Source of the DNA: an uncultured Candidatus Pelagibacter sp. | GTDB taxonomy: Bacteria > Pseudomonadota > Alphaproteobacteria > Pelagibacterales > Pelagibacteraceae | DNA length: 64,000 bases | Assembly: GCA_905616455.1 (NCBI GenBank) | Contig: CAJQSW010000005.1 | Coordinates: 21,308 to 85,307 of the forward strand | Reading direction: 5' to 3' | Shown here: piece after piece, positions 40,539-48,897 of the stretch | Layout of the letters: each line of letters starts with the position of its first letter | Numbering within the stretch: the stretch's first letter is position 1 | Made by a program: the position numbers and the translations under genes | Notes under the pieces: model-generated | What the model was told of the DNA's origin: nothing | The model's input: the letters and a program-made list of their open reading frames with translations, nothing else | Databases searched by the model: none

Positions 40539-41324
40539 TCAGGTAATATTTTTAGGATCTGGCATTCCAACCTTATTATAACCAGCATCTACGTAGTGAA
40601 TTTCACCCGTAACACCGCCAGCAAGGTCGCTTAAAAGATATAAAGCTGAGTTTCCAACATCTTGGATATCAACGTTTCTCTTTAAGAAAGAATGATCTGC
40701 ATTCCATTTATATAAGAATTTTGCATCCCCAATTGCAGAAGCTGCTAAAGTTTTAATAGGTCCTGCACTTATTGCATTCACCCTCATACCTTTAGCACCT
40801 AAATCTCTTGCAAGATATTTAACACTTGCTTCAAGTGCTGATTTACAAACACCCATCACATTATAATTTGGAATAGCCTTAGTAGACTCATAAGTTAAAG
40901 TTAGCATACTGCCACCTTCTTTCATTATCTTAGAAGCTTCTTTTGCGACCTCTGTGAATGAAAAACATGAAATTAACATACTTCTTAAAAAATTCTCTCT
41001 CGAAGTATTCAAATATTCACCTGATAATTCTGATTTGTCTGAAAAAGCAACTGCATGAACTACAAAATCTATTTGTCCCCATTTTGATTTAATATCATCA
41101 AAAAGTTTTATAACCTCTTCTTTGTTTTCAACATCACAACTAAAAGTAGCTTTTGAATTTAATTTTTCTGCTAAAGGAATAACTCTTTTTTTTAATGCAT
41201 TACCAAGATAAGTGAATGCAAGTTCTGCTCCAGCTTCTGCAAGTTTTTGTGAAATACCCCAAGCTATGGATCTTTCATTGGCAACACCCATGATCAATCC
41301 TCTTTTACCCTTCATCAAACTCAT
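40539..41324 (-). CDS. fabI: Enoyl-[acyl-carrier-protein] reductase (NADH)
   Basis: Last reductive step of fatty acid elongation. A short-chain dehydrogenase of the FabI type: GKRGLIMGVANERSIAWGISQKLAEAGAELAFTY at the N-terminus, and a Tyr-x6-Lys active site in YNVMGVCKSALEASVKYLA, with SAGPIKTLAASAI in the substrate loop. It has 261 residues. It is the last gene of fabA-fabB-fabI, with 3 bases to fabB. This triad next to irr is conserved in alphaproteobacteria. Confidence 0.96.
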   Translation of the reverse strand: MSLMKGKRGLIMGVANERSIAWGISQKLAEAGAELAFTYLGNALKKRVIPLAEKLNSKATFSCDVENKEEVIKLFDDIKSKWGQIDFVVHAVAFSDKSELSGEYLNTSRENFLRSMLISCFSFTEVAKEASKIMKEGGSMLTLTYESTKAIPNYNVMGVCKSALEASVKYLARDLGAKGMRVNAISAGPIKTLAASAIGDAKFLYKWNADHSFLKRNVDIQDVGNSALYLLSDLAGGVTGEIHYVDAGYNKVGMPDPKNIT

Positions 41325-41327
41325 AAA

Positions 41328-42539
41328 TTAAACTTTCTCAAAAATTAAGGTTGCATTTGTTCCACCAAAACCAAAACTGTTAGACATTACAGAGTTTAAA
41401 GTAACTCCTGTTTCAGTTTTAGTTACTATGGGAAATTTTTTAGCTTCATCATCCATGTCAGTGATATTAGCTGAAGCTGTGATGAAACTATTCTTCATCA
41501 TGATTAAACTATAAATTGCCTCATGAACTGATGCTGCACCTAGAGGGTGACCCGAAAGTGATTTGGTAGAGCTAATTTTTGGTACCTCTGCACCAAATGC
41601 TTCTCCAACACCTCTTAGTTCTGTCATATCACCAACTGGAGTCGAAGTTCCATGAGTGTTTAGGTAGTCCATTTTATTTTTAGCAGTCGCTAAAGCCATC
41701 TTCATACATCTAACTGCACCTTCACCTGAGGGTGCTACCATGTCGTATCCGTCAGAAGTCGCGCCATAGCCTGTTAATTCAGCATATATGCTAGCACCTC
41801 TAGCTTTTGCATGTTCATACTCTTCAAGCACCAAAACACCACCACCACCTGCTATTACAAAGCCATCTCTAGTCTTATCGTAAGCTCTTGAAGCAGTTTT
41901 AGGTGCATCGTTGTACTTAGAAGATAATGCAGTCATAGCATCAAACATTGCAGTCATTGCCCAGTGTAATTCTTCACTACCACCTGCAAAGACAATATCT
42001 TGTTTACCCATTTGTATTAGTTCGCTTGCATGACCAATACAATGTCCACTAGTTGCGCAAGCAGAACTCATTGTATAATTTACACCTTTAATTTTAAAAG
42101 GAACAGCAAGTGTTGCTGAAGAGGTGCTAGCCATAGTTCTTGGAACAATAAATGGTCCCATTAATTTTGGTGTCTTGGCTCTAGTTTTATCAACTGATAA
42201 AACTACATTTTCAATCGAAGGACCACCAGAGCCCATAACAATTCCAGTTTTAAAATTACTTACATCCTTATCCTCTAGTCCGGAATCTTTAATAGCCTCT
42301 TTCATTGCTATATAATTGTAAGCAGAACCTGAACCCATAAATCTAATTGTTTTTCTATCTATGTGGTCCTCAAGTTTAATATTTGGTTTTCCATGAATAT
42401 GACTTCTTAAATTATGTTCTTTATATTCTTCACAAAAAGATATTCCTGATTTTGAATTTAAAAGAGACTGATAAACTTCTTCTTGATTATTTCCTAGACA
42501 TGAAACAACACCCAAGCCTGTAATTACCACTCTTCTCAT
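41328..42539 (-). CDS. fabB: Beta-ketoacyl-ACP synthase I
   Basis: Condensing enzyme used for elongating unsaturated chains produced by FabA. The catalytic triad can be read as Cys in [16 protein letters not shown], His in [11 protein letters not shown] and His in [29 protein letters not shown] closes the thiolase fold. The length of 403 fits FabB rather than FabF, and the partner fabA directly upstream (touching at base 42539) supports the call. Confidence 0.95.
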   Translation of the reverse strand: MRRVVITGLGVVSCLGNNQEEVYQSLLNSKSGISFCEEYKEHNLRSHIHGKPNIKLEDHIDRKTIRFMGSGSAYNYIAMKEAIKDSGLEDKDVSNFKTGIVMGSGGPSIENVVLSVDKTRAKTPKLMGPFIVPRTMASTSSATLAVPFKIKGVNYTMSSACATSGHCIGHASELIQMGKQDIVFAGGSEELHWAMTAMFDAMTALSSKYNDAPKTASRAYDKTRDGFVIAGGGGVLVLEEYEHAKARGASIYAELTGYGATSDGYDMVAPSGEGAVRCMKMALATAKNKMDYLNTHGTSTPVGDMTELRGVGEAFGAEVPKISSTKSLSGHPLGAASVHEAIYSLIMMKNSFITASANITDMDDEAKKFPIVTKTETGVTLNSVMSNSFGFGGTNATLIFEKV

Positions 42540-43039
42540 TATTTAAATAATCCCACTTTTAAATTTTCTGCTGAATATATTTTTTTATCATCTGCAAATA
42601 ATAACCCATTAGCTAAACCAACAGAAGTGTCACCTGGAGACATAATCTTTTTCATATCAATTATATAAGTTACTTTTTTTACATTTTTTAAAACTTCACC
42701 TGTAAACTTTACAGTACTCACTCCTAAAGCTCTTCCTTTTCCAGGATTACCAAGCCACCCAAGATAAAATCCAACTAGTTGCCACATAGCATCCAAGCCA
42801 AGACATCCTGGCATAACAGGGTCTTCTTTAAAGTGGCAATTGAAGAACCAAAGATCATCTTTGATATCTAATTCAGCTTTTATAACACCCTTATTAAAAG
42901 CCCCACCAACATCGCTGATTTCAGTTATTCTATCAAACATAAGCATTGGCGGAAGGGGTAATTTTGCATTACCTGGGCCAAAAAGTTCTCCATTTCCACA
43001 GCTTATTAGCTCATCGTATGTGAATGAGTTTTTTTTCAT
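42539..43039 (-). CDS. fabA: 3-hydroxydecanoyl-ACP dehydratase/isomerase
   Basis: Introduces the cis double bond in unsaturated fatty acid synthesis. The hot-dog fold is recognised from [45 protein letters not shown] (catalytic His in NCHF, Asp in GLDAMW) and [15 protein letters not shown]. The start at 43039 gives 166 residues, like the family; an in-frame extension to 43171 would add 44 hydrophobic residues and run through irr, so it is rejected. It is divergent from irr across 74 bases that contain an Irr-box-like palindrome (43091-43109). Confidence 0.95.
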   Translation of the reverse strand: MKKNSFTYDELISCGNGELFGPGNAKLPLPPMLMFDRITEISDVGGAFNKGVIKAELDIKDDLWFFNCHFKEDPVMPGCLGLDAMWQLVGFYLGWLGNPGKGRALGVSTVKFTGEVLKNVKKVTYIIDMKKIMSPGDTSVGLANGLLFADDKKIYSAENLKVGLFK

Positions 43040-43090
43040 AAATTTAAGCACCTTTAATACTTGATTTATTGGGATTATAATATAGAAATA

Positions 43091-43109
43091 GTTTAGAATT
43101 ATTATAAAC
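43091..43109. promoter_or_regulatory. Irr-box (ICE)-like palindrome between fabA and irr
   Basis: GTTTAGAATTATTATAAAC at 43091-43109 is a 19-base imperfect palindrome. Against the iron-control-element pattern I recall, TTTAGAA-n3-TTCTAAA, it has one mismatch. It ends four bases before the irr ATG and overlaps the -35 zone of a candidate fabA promoter whose -10, TATAAT on the minus strand, is at 43074-43079. Autoregulation of irr and control of fabA are inferred. Confidence 0.6.
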
Positions 43110-43113
43110 AGTA

Positions 43114-43542
43114 ATGAGTAATTTAAACATTTATAAAGAAAAACTAAGACAATCCAGTTTAAGACCAACAAGACAGAGGCTTAAAATCTGTGAAGTACTT
43201 TTTTCACCTGAAAAAACGTTTCATTTTACAATAAATGATCTAACTAAAATCATAGAAGAAAAATTAAGTGAAAAAATTTCTTTGGCTACAATTTACAATA
43301 CCGTTGATGCTTTTAAAAAAAAAGGTTACTTAAAAGAAATCTCAATAAATAGTGACAAAAGCTATTTTGATACAAATGTTACAGAGCATCACCATTTTTT
43401 TGACGAAGATACCAACGAGTTAATTGACTGCAGTAGTGACGATATTGACTCAGTACACATTAAAAAAAATATTACTGGAAAAAAAATAAAGTCAGTAGAA
43501 GTATTGATTAAAGTTGCGAGTGATAATCAAAATCAAAATTAA
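43114..43542 (+). CDS. irr: Fur-family iron response regulator (Irr-like)
   Basis: Global iron/haem-responsive regulator of alphaproteobacteria. The N-terminus [35 protein letters not shown] is the Irr form of the Fur winged helix, with recognition helix [21 protein letters not shown]. The haem-related His region is [17 protein letters not shown]. The N-terminal haem regulatory motif known from Bradyrhizobium is absent, as in most members. It has 142 residues. Placement next to fabA-fabB-fabI is a known conserved arrangement. Palindromic candidate binding sites lie before this gene and before the rubrerythrin gene downstream. Confidence 0.9.
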   Translation: MSNLNIYKEKLRQSSLRPTRQRLKICEVLFSPEKTFHFTINDLTKIIEEKLSEKISLATIYNTVDAFKKKGYLKEISINSDKSYFDTNVTEHHHFFDEDTNELIDCSSDDIDSVHIKKNITGKKIKSVEVLIKVASDNQNQN

Positions 43543-43571
43543 TTCAATATTTTCAACAACTTAACATTTAC

Positions 43572-43640
43572 ATTAAAACTATTCTAAACTGTTGACTTAC
43601 ACTTTAGAATAGTTATATATATTTCATAATCATTAAGGAG
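43572..43640 (+). promoter_or_regulatory. Rubrerythrin operon promoter with two Irr-box-like sites
   Basis: A perfect 12-base inverted repeat, AACTATTCTAAA (43577-43588) and TTTAGAATAGTT (43603-43614), brackets a -35 hexamer TTGACT (43592-43597). A TATATA -10 is at 43614-43619. Each arm extends into an ICE-like 17-mer: TTTAGAATAGTTATATA at 43603-43619 and, on the other strand, TTTAGAATAGTTTTAAT at 43588-43572. A strong ribosome site, AAGGAG, is at 43635-43640. Repression by Irr is inferred. Confidence 0.65.
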
Positions 43641-43646
43641 AAAAAC

Positions 43647-44063
43647 ATGTCATTAAAGGGTAGTAAAACAGAAGAAAACTTAAAAGATGCATTTGCAGGT
43701 GAAAGCCAAGCAAACAGACGTTATTTATATTTTGCTCAAAAAGCAGATATTGAAGGTTATAACGACGTAGCATCTGTATTTAGATCTACAGCAGAAGGTG
43801 AAACAGGTCACGCGCACGGGCACCTTGAGTACCTTGAGGAAGTTGGTGATCCAGCTACAGGACTACCGATTGGTGAAACTAAAGACAATTTGGCTTCAGC
43901 GGTACAAGGTGAAACACATGAATATACAGACATGTACCCAGGTATGGCAAAAACAGCTAGAGAAGAAGGCTTTTCAGAAATTGCTGATTGGTTTGAAACT
44001 TTAGCAAAAGCTGAAAAATCACACGCAGGTAAATTTCAAAAAACATTAGAATCTATTGCGTAG
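43647..44063 (+). CDS. Rubrerythrin-family protein (ferritin-like domain only)
   Basis: Di-iron four-helix protein, probably a peroxide-reducing or iron-handling protein. Ligand motifs are FAGESQANRRYLYFA, AEGETGHAHGH (E-x2-H), QGETHEYTDMYPGMAKTAREEG and AKAEKSHAGKF (E-x2-H). The C-terminal rubredoxin domain of classical rubrerythrin is missing, so electrons must come from another protein, perhaps the Fe-S protein encoded next. It has 138 residues. Strong ribosome site, own promoter and rather conserved codons suggest high expression. Confidence 0.92.
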   Translation: MSLKGSKTEENLKDAFAGESQANRRYLYFAQKADIEGYNDVASVFRSTAEGETGHAHGHLEYLEEVGDPATGLPIGETKDNLASAVQGETHEYTDMYPGMAKTAREEGFSEIADWFETLAKAEKSHAGKFQKTLESIA

Positions 44064-44077
44064 ATAACACTTAATTT

Positions 44078-44100
44078 ATGGTGGGGTTCTTCCCCACCAT
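44078..44100 (+). other. GC-rich hairpin between rubrerythrin and Fe-S genes
   Basis: ATGGTGGGG (44078-44086) pairs perfectly with CCCCACCAT (44092-44100) around TTCTT. No T run follows, so it is not a classic terminator. It may protect the rubrerythrin mRNA end after processing, or lower read-through into the Fe-S gene. Confidence 0.6.
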
Positions 44101-44120
44101 TAAATCTTAAAATTTTAAAT

Positions 44121-45452
44121 ATGAATAAAGAAGGCGGCATACACGCGCCCACTAGACACCCTATAAATTTTGAGCATCCTGATTTTTTGGATCCAAAAAA
44201 ATTAGATGACGAAATGAGAAGAGCTTTTGATATCTGTCATGGATGCAGAAGATGTTTTAATTTATGTGACTCGTTTCCAAAATTATTTGACATGATAGAT
44301 GAGTCAGAGAATGAGGATGTAGAAAGTTTAAAAAGTGAACAATTTGAACCTGTGGTTGATGCCTGCACATTATGTGATATGTGTTTTATGACTAAGTGTC
44401 CTTATGTACCGCCACATGATTTCGATCTAGATTTTCCTCATTTAATGTTGAGATATAGAACGGCTCAAAAAAAATTAAATAAATTACCCTTAGTGCCAGC
44501 ACTATTAGCTCAAATTGATAGAAATGCAAAAATGGGTGTAATGCTATCATCACTAATAAACTGGGTATCAAACATTAAAAATACATTGTTCAGAAAAATA
44601 TTAGAATTAGTTGCTGGAATTGATATGAGAGTTAAGCTTCCAGTCTATAATTCAGAGACATTCACAAATTATTTTAAAAAAAATAATATTCCAACAAATA
44701 GTGAAGCTCCATCTAAAGATAGAAAAGTTGTAATTTATTCAACATGCTTTGTGAATTTTAATAAAAAAGATACAGGTGTTGCAGCTTTAAAAGTTTTAAG
44801 GAAAAATGGCGTTGAAGTACAAGAGGCTTATCCAGGATGTTGTGGAATGCCTTACCTCGAACAAGCAGATTTACCCAAAGTTGTTGAACAAGCAAAAAAA
44901 GTATCCAAAGATTTGTTGGAATGGGTAGATAAAGGTTATGAAATTATTACACTTACAGCGAGTTGTGGTTTAATGTTAAAATTCGAATGGCCATTATTAT
45001 TGCCTAATGATGAAAGTATTAAAAGACTTTCAAAAAATACCAGTGATATAGATGAATATATCGTTGATATAGCTCAAAAAGAAGGCCTAGCGGAAGGCTT
45101 GCAAGAAATTGATGGTGGGGTAACAGTTCATAATGCTTGTCACGCTAGAGCGCAAAATATGGGTATTAAATCTAGAGATATGTTGAAATTTATTCCTAAT
45201 ATCAAAATGGATGTTGTTGAAAGATGTGCAGGTCATGGTGGAACTTTCGGGGTTATGAAGGTAACGCATGATCTTGCAGTTAAAGTTGGAACGCCTACAG
45301 CGAAACAGATTAAAAATAAAAATAATAAATATATGGCTTCTGATTGTCCTTTAGCAGGTAAGCATTTAAAACAATTAGAGACAGACACAAACATAGCTAA
45401 CGATGAGGCACTACACCCCATCGAATTAATGGCAAAAAGTTATAGATTATAG
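44121..45452 (+). CDS. Heterodisulfide reductase-like (GlpC/CCG domain) Fe-S protein
   Basis: Electron transfer or oxidoreductase protein of 443 residues. Two ferredoxin-type 4Fe-4S motifs lie at the N-terminus: ICHGCRRCFNLCDSFP and ACTLCDMCFMTKCPYVPP. Two CCG (cysteine-rich) domains follow, with YPGCCGMPYLEQ / TASCGLMLKFEWP and HNACHARAQNMG / VERCAGHGGTFGV, similar to GlpC and HdrB/HdrD. No transmembrane segment is obvious. It lies between a rubredoxin-less rubrerythrin and a DUF3501 gene, a trio I recall from other proteobacteria. A role as electron donor to the rubrerythrin is an inference. Confidence 0.85.
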   Translation: MNKEGGIHAPTRHPINFEHPDFLDPKKLDDEMRRAFDICHGCRRCFNLCDSFPKLFDMIDESENEDVESLKSEQFEPVVDACTLCDMCFMTKCPYVPPHDFDLDFPHLMLRYRTAQKKLNKLPLVPALLAQIDRNAKMGVMLSSLINWVSNIKNTLFRKILELVAGIDMRVKLPVYNSETFTNYFKKNNIPTNSEAPSKDRKVVIYSTCFVNFNKKDTGVAALKVLRKNGVEVQEAYPGCCGMPYLEQADLPKVVEQAKKVSKDLLEWVDKGYEIITLTASCGLMLKFEWPLLLPNDESIKRLSKNTSDIDEYIVDIAQKEGLAEGLQEIDGGVTVHNACHARAQNMGIKSRDMLKFIPNIKMDVVERCAGHGGTFGVMKVTHDLAVKVGTPTAKQIKNKNNKYMASDCPLAGKHLKQLETDTNIANDEALHPIELMAKSYRL

Positions 45453-45454
45453 TT

Positions 45455-46048
45455 ATGAGCAAAGAAAAGAAACAAATTGAAAAAGAAGATTTAATTCCTA
45501 CAGATATTTATGCTGAAAGTAGAAAGCAAATTAGAAAAAATCTAATTGAATTTAAAAAAGATAGAAGAATAGCTCTTGGGCCTTATGCAACTTTTTATTT
45601 TGAAAGTTTTGAAACTATGGTAGCACAAGTTCAAGAAATGCTACATATTGAAAAAGGTGGTGACGAACAATTAAAAGATGAATTAATAGCTTACAATCCC
45701 CTAGTTCCTAATGGCAAAGAGCTTGTTGCAACCTTAATGTTTGAAATTGACAACCCTCTTTCTAGAGGTGCATTTTTAGGAAAAGTTGGTGGAATAGAAG
45801 AAAAAATTTTTATGAAAATTGACAATGAAAAGATTAAAGCGGTACCAGAAACAGATGTGGATAGAACTTCGGCAGAAGGAAAAGCTTCTTCTGTACAGTT
45901 TATTCATTTTAAATTAGATGAGGATCAAATTAATAAATTTAAATCAAGTGACACACATATTGAACTTGGAATTGATCATAAAGAATATGCACATACTACA
46001 AAATTAACTGAAGATAGTATTAAATCATTATCGGCTGATTTTATTTAG
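45455..46048 (+). CDS. DUF3501 family protein
   Basis: Conserved protein of unknown function, 197 residues. The N-terminal DLIPTDIYAESRKQIRKNLIEFKKDRRIALGPYATFYFESFETMVAQVQEMLHIEKG and the later LVPNGKELVATLMFEIDNPLSR are the features I connect with DUF3501. It has no signal peptide, membrane helix or cysteine cluster. It follows the Fe-S gene by 2 bases and is thus in the rubrerythrin operon. Its conserved neighbourhood is the best clue to function: iron or peroxide physiology. The end overlaps the convergent SH3 gene by eight bases. Confidence 0.82.
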   Translation: MSKEKKQIEKEDLIPTDIYAESRKQIRKNLIEFKKDRRIALGPYATFYFESFETMVAQVQEMLHIEKGGDEQLKDELIAYNPLVPNGKELVATLMFEIDNPLSRGAFLGKVGGIEEKIFMKIDNEKIKAVPETDVDRTSAEGKASSVQFIHFKLDEDQINKFKSSDTHIELGIDHKEYAHTTKLTEDSIKSLSADFI

Positions 46049-46490
46049 CAGATCCCCAGATATTTTTAATTTTAACCCAACCGGTATACTTACTGGTGGT
46101 TATCTTGCACCAACCTTCTTCACATCTATTGATGACTAACAGCCTCCCTTTTTCTAATTTGGCAAGTGGTTCAGAAAAATTAGAAGGTTTTTTAAATAAA
46201 ATCTTTTCTTCTATGGCGATAATAGAGTTTGATGGTTTTAACTGGCTCCAGTGTATCCATCCACTATTGTTGTCTAAAAATATAACTCTTCTCCAGTTCT
46301 CTTTTTTATCTATTTGTTTTACAGGTAGATTAACTTTTCTATAAATATATTTAATTGGATAATCTAGGCCAGGCCCATACCTAACATTTGTCTTATTTTT
46401 TTTTAGAGATAAAAATTTTTCTTCAGCATTTAGTAACTGAACACCTAAAATTGATAGACACAAAAACCAAATAACTATTTTTTTTCTCAT
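46041..46490 (-). CDS. Secreted SH3-like domain protein
   Basis: Periplasmic protein of 149 residues with a signal peptide (cleavage about residue 22, LNA). One bacterial SH3-type domain reads KKNKTNVRYGPGLDYPIKYIYRKVNLPVKQIDKKENWRRVIFLDNNSGWIHWSQL, and a second SH3-like half ends with GWCKITTSKYTGWVKIKNIWGSAK. Such domains often bind peptidoglycan or stabilise envelope proteins. The start overlaps the ThiF-family gene end by 4 bases, making it the last gene of the ubiE-ubiB-coaBC-dut block. Confidence 0.85.
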   Translation of the reverse strand: MRKKIVIWFLCLSILGVQLLNAEEKFLSLKKNKTNVRYGPGLDYPIKYIYRKVNLPVKQIDKKENWRRVIFLDNNSGWIHWSQLKPSNSIIAIEEKILFKKPSNFSEPLAKLEKGRLLVINRCEEGWCKITTSKYTGWVKIKNIWGSAK

Positions 46491-47242
46491 TTACAGAAGC
46501 AATTTTTTCTTTTTTTTAATTTAACTTTTCTAAAGTTTAAATGAAGTAAATCTAGAATAAAAATGTATCCATCAAGCCCTGTTCCAATATTTAATATTTT
46601 TTTTAGGACCTCGTTTGCTTGAATAGTTCCCACAATTCCTGCAACAGTTCCAAGGATACCCTCTGACTCACAGTTTAATAAATCGTCTGAAATATTAGAT
46701 TCTTGAAAAAAACATCTCAAACAAGGAATTTTTTCATTTTTAAAATCAAAAGTGAATATATGTCCATCAAACTTGCTAATAGCTCCAGTCACAAGGATCT
46801 TCTTATACTTTAAACAAAAATCGTTTAATAAAAATTTAGTTGTAAAATTATCTGATCCATCAACTATATAATCGTAGTCATTTATAATTTTCTTAAAATT
46901 ATTATTATTTAATCTAATTCTGTAAATAGTAACTTTTGTATTGGGATTTATCTTTTTAATTTTATCTTTTGCTATTTTAACTTTAAATTTTCCAATATCT
47001 GATGTGGTGTAAAGACTTTGTCTATGTAAATTAGAAACACTTACCTTATCGTCATCGACGACTCCTATTGATCCAACCCCAGCTCTTGAAAGAAATTCTG
47101 CAACTGGAGATCCAAGGCCACCAGCACCAATAATTAAAACCTTAGAGGAAAGAATTTTTTTTTGACCTAAAATGCCAATATCTTTAAGTACTATTTGTCT
47201 TGAAAATCGCTCAATTATCTTTTTATTCAGTTGGCTTTTCAT
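46487..47242 (-). CDS. ThiF/MoeB-family adenylyltransferase
   Basis: E1-like enzyme that adenylates the C-terminus of a small sulfur-carrier protein (MoaD- or ThiS-type). RFSRQIVLKDIGILGQKKI begins it, followed by the ATP-binding IIGAGGLGSPVAEFLSRAGVGSIGVVDDDKVSVSNLHRQSLY. DYIVDGSDNFTTKFLLND and GTVAGIVGTIQANEVLK complete the family pattern. The zinc site shows CLRC in the middle but only CFC at the extreme C-terminus, so the second CxxC is altered. It has 251 residues. The target carrier is not in this window, so MoeB versus ThiF is undecided. Confidence 0.85.
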   Translation of the reverse strand: MKSQLNKKIIERFSRQIVLKDIGILGQKKILSSKVLIIGAGGLGSPVAEFLSRAGVGSIGVVDDDKVSVSNLHRQSLYTTSDIGKFKVKIAKDKIKKINPNTKVTIYRIRLNNNNFKKIINDYDYIVDGSDNFTTKFLLNDFCLKYKKILVTGAISKFDGHIFTFDFKNEKIPCLRCFFQESNISDDLLNCESEGILGTVAGIVGTIQANEVLKKILNIGTGLDGYIFILDLLHLNFRKVKLKKRKNCFCK

Positions 47243-47676
47243 TTACCAGTTGAGCCAAATCCACCCTCACCTCTTAAAGTATCTGGTAAATTATGTGTTT
47301 CTTCTAATTCCATTTTAATAACTGGTGTTAAGATCATCTGTGCCACTCTATCTTTGTTATTAATTATAAAGTCTTCTTTTCCATGATTAAAAAGGATAAT
47401 TTTAATCTCACCCCTATAATCGCTATCAATAGTTCCTGGCGTATTTAAAACGGTTATACTATTTTTTGCAGCAAGACCTGAACGAGGGCGAATTTGCACC
47501 TCATAATCCTCTGAAAATGCCATAGAAAGCCCTGTAGGCACCAAATATGAGCTATTGGGTGATATTTTAATTGACCCCTCTATAAAGGCCATTAAGTCCA
47601 TACCAGAAGCACCGCTTGTTTTGTAAACTGGAAGTTCTACATCAGGGTTTAATTTTTTGATTAATACTCTTGCCAT
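47239..47676 (-). CDS. dut: dUTP diphosphatase
   Basis: Hydrolyses dUTP to dUMP, keeping uracil out of DNA. The five trimeric dUTPase motifs are visible: SGASGMDLMA, IRPRSGLAAKNSI, VLNTPGTIDSDYRGEIKIIL, DRVAQMILTPV and the C-terminal RGEGGFGSTGK. It has 145 residues. It overlaps the ThiF-family gene by 4 bases and lies 7 bases after coaBC, as is usual for the coaBC-dut pair. Confidence 0.97.
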   Translation of the reverse strand: MARVLIKKLNPDVELPVYKTSGASGMDLMAFIEGSIKISPNSSYLVPTGLSMAFSEDYEVQIRPRSGLAAKNSITVLNTPGTIDSDYRGEIKIILFNHGKEDFIINNKDRVAQMILTPVIKMELEETHNLPDTLRGEGGFGSTGK

Positions 47677-47683
47677 TAAATTT

Positions 47684-48889
47684 TTAATTTAACTGCTTAA
47701 TAACTCTATCTGTTATCTCTTCTGAGATTTCAGACTTTTTTTTCATTACAAGTTTTTCATTTTTAATTTCTTCATCTTTATAAAAAATTGAAACTTCATT
47801 AAAATCAGAGTCGAATCCAATAGAATTATTGGACACATCATTTGCTATTATCCAATCACAATTTTTTTCAATCAATTTTTTTTGAGCATTTTCTTGAAGA
47901 TGATCAGTTTCAGCTGCAAATCCAATAACTAATTTTGGTCTAAGAGAGTTATGTTTTGATACATAATTTAGAATATCAATATTTTTTTCAAGTTCTAAAT
48001 TTAAATATTCTTGTTTCTTCATCTTCTCATTTTTTATCTCTTTTACCTTAAAGTCAGCAACAGCAGCTGAAAAAATTGCTACATCGGTAGGTAAATTTTC
48101 TTGTGTTGCTTTAAACATTTCATCTGCTGTTTCAACTTTAATTAAATTTATATTGCTATCTACTTGCAGGTTTGTAGGTCCAGAAATTAGAGTTGTTTGA
48201 AATCCTCTTTTTGCCAAAGATTTTGCTAAAGCATATCCTTGTTTTCCAGAAGATTTATTTGTAATAAATCTTACAGGGTCAATATATTCATTAGTTGGTC
48301 CTGCAGTTACTAGAGCTTTTAATTTTTGATTTTTATTTAATTCACCAAAGTATGCTTCAATTGTTTGAAAAATATCTTTTGGTTCAGTCATTTTTCCTTC
48401 ACCAAATTCTCCACAAGCCATATCTCCAATTGCAGGGCCAATTATTTTATATCCATAAGATTTCAATTTATTTAGATTTTGTTTAGTTGAAGGGTGCTCC
48501 CACATTCTAACATTCATAGCAGGTGTCAAAAAAACATCTTTGTCAGATGCAAGAATTACTGTTGAAGCTAAATCATCTGAAGATCCAGCGCTTAATTTGG
48601 AAATAGTGTTTGCAGTAGCAGGAACAACGAGAATTATATCTGCCCATCTAGACAGTGATATATGGTCCATTTCAGCTTCATTTTCAGCATTAAATAAATC
48701 ATCATAAACTTTTCCTTGCGAAAGTGAAGCCACTGACAAGGGAGTTACAAATTCTTTAGCACTTTTGGTGAGTATAGTTTTAATTTCTATATCTTGTTTT
48801 TTTAACAATCTAATAAGTTCCAAACTTTTGTATGCAGATATACCTCCACATATTATTAAAAGTATTTTTCTCTGAGATAAATTATTCAT
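47684..48889 (-). CDS. coaBC: Bifunctional phosphopantothenoylcysteine decarboxylase/synthetase
   Basis: Two steps of coenzyme A synthesis. The N-terminal flavoprotein CoaC domain (about 1-185) starts KILLIICGGISAYKSLELIRLLK and has PAMNVRMWEHPSTKQNL (catalytic Asn in PxMNxxMW). The CoaB domain follows with ALVTAGPTNEYIDPVRFITNKSSGKQGYALA and IFSAAVADFKVKEI. The length of 401 is normal. It is located between ubiB and dut on one transcript. Confidence 0.97.
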   Translation of the reverse strand: MNNLSQRKILLIICGGISAYKSLELIRLLKKQDIEIKTILTKSAKEFVTPLSVASLSQGKVYDDLFNAENEAEMDHISLSRWADIILVVPATANTISKLSAGSSDDLASTVILASDKDVFLTPAMNVRMWEHPSTKQNLNKLKSYGYKIIGPAIGDMACGEFGEGKMTEPKDIFQTIEAYFGELNKNQKLKALVTAGPTNEYIDPVRFITNKSSGKQGYALAKSLAKRGFQTTLISGPTNLQVDSNINLIKVETADEMFKATQENLPTDVAIFSAAVADFKVKEIKNEKMKKQEYLNLELEKNIDILNYVSKHNSLRPKLVIGFAAETDHLQENAQKKLIEKNCDWIIANDVSNNSIGFDSDFNEVSIFYKDEEIKNEKLVMKKKSEISEEITDRVIKQLN

Positions 48890-48897
48890 TAGGCAAA

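Noticed and set aside
43040..43171. N-terminal extension of fabA by 44 residues
   Set aside because: It would run through the start of irr and the Irr-box palindrome, and FabA homologues begin near the ATG at 43039.
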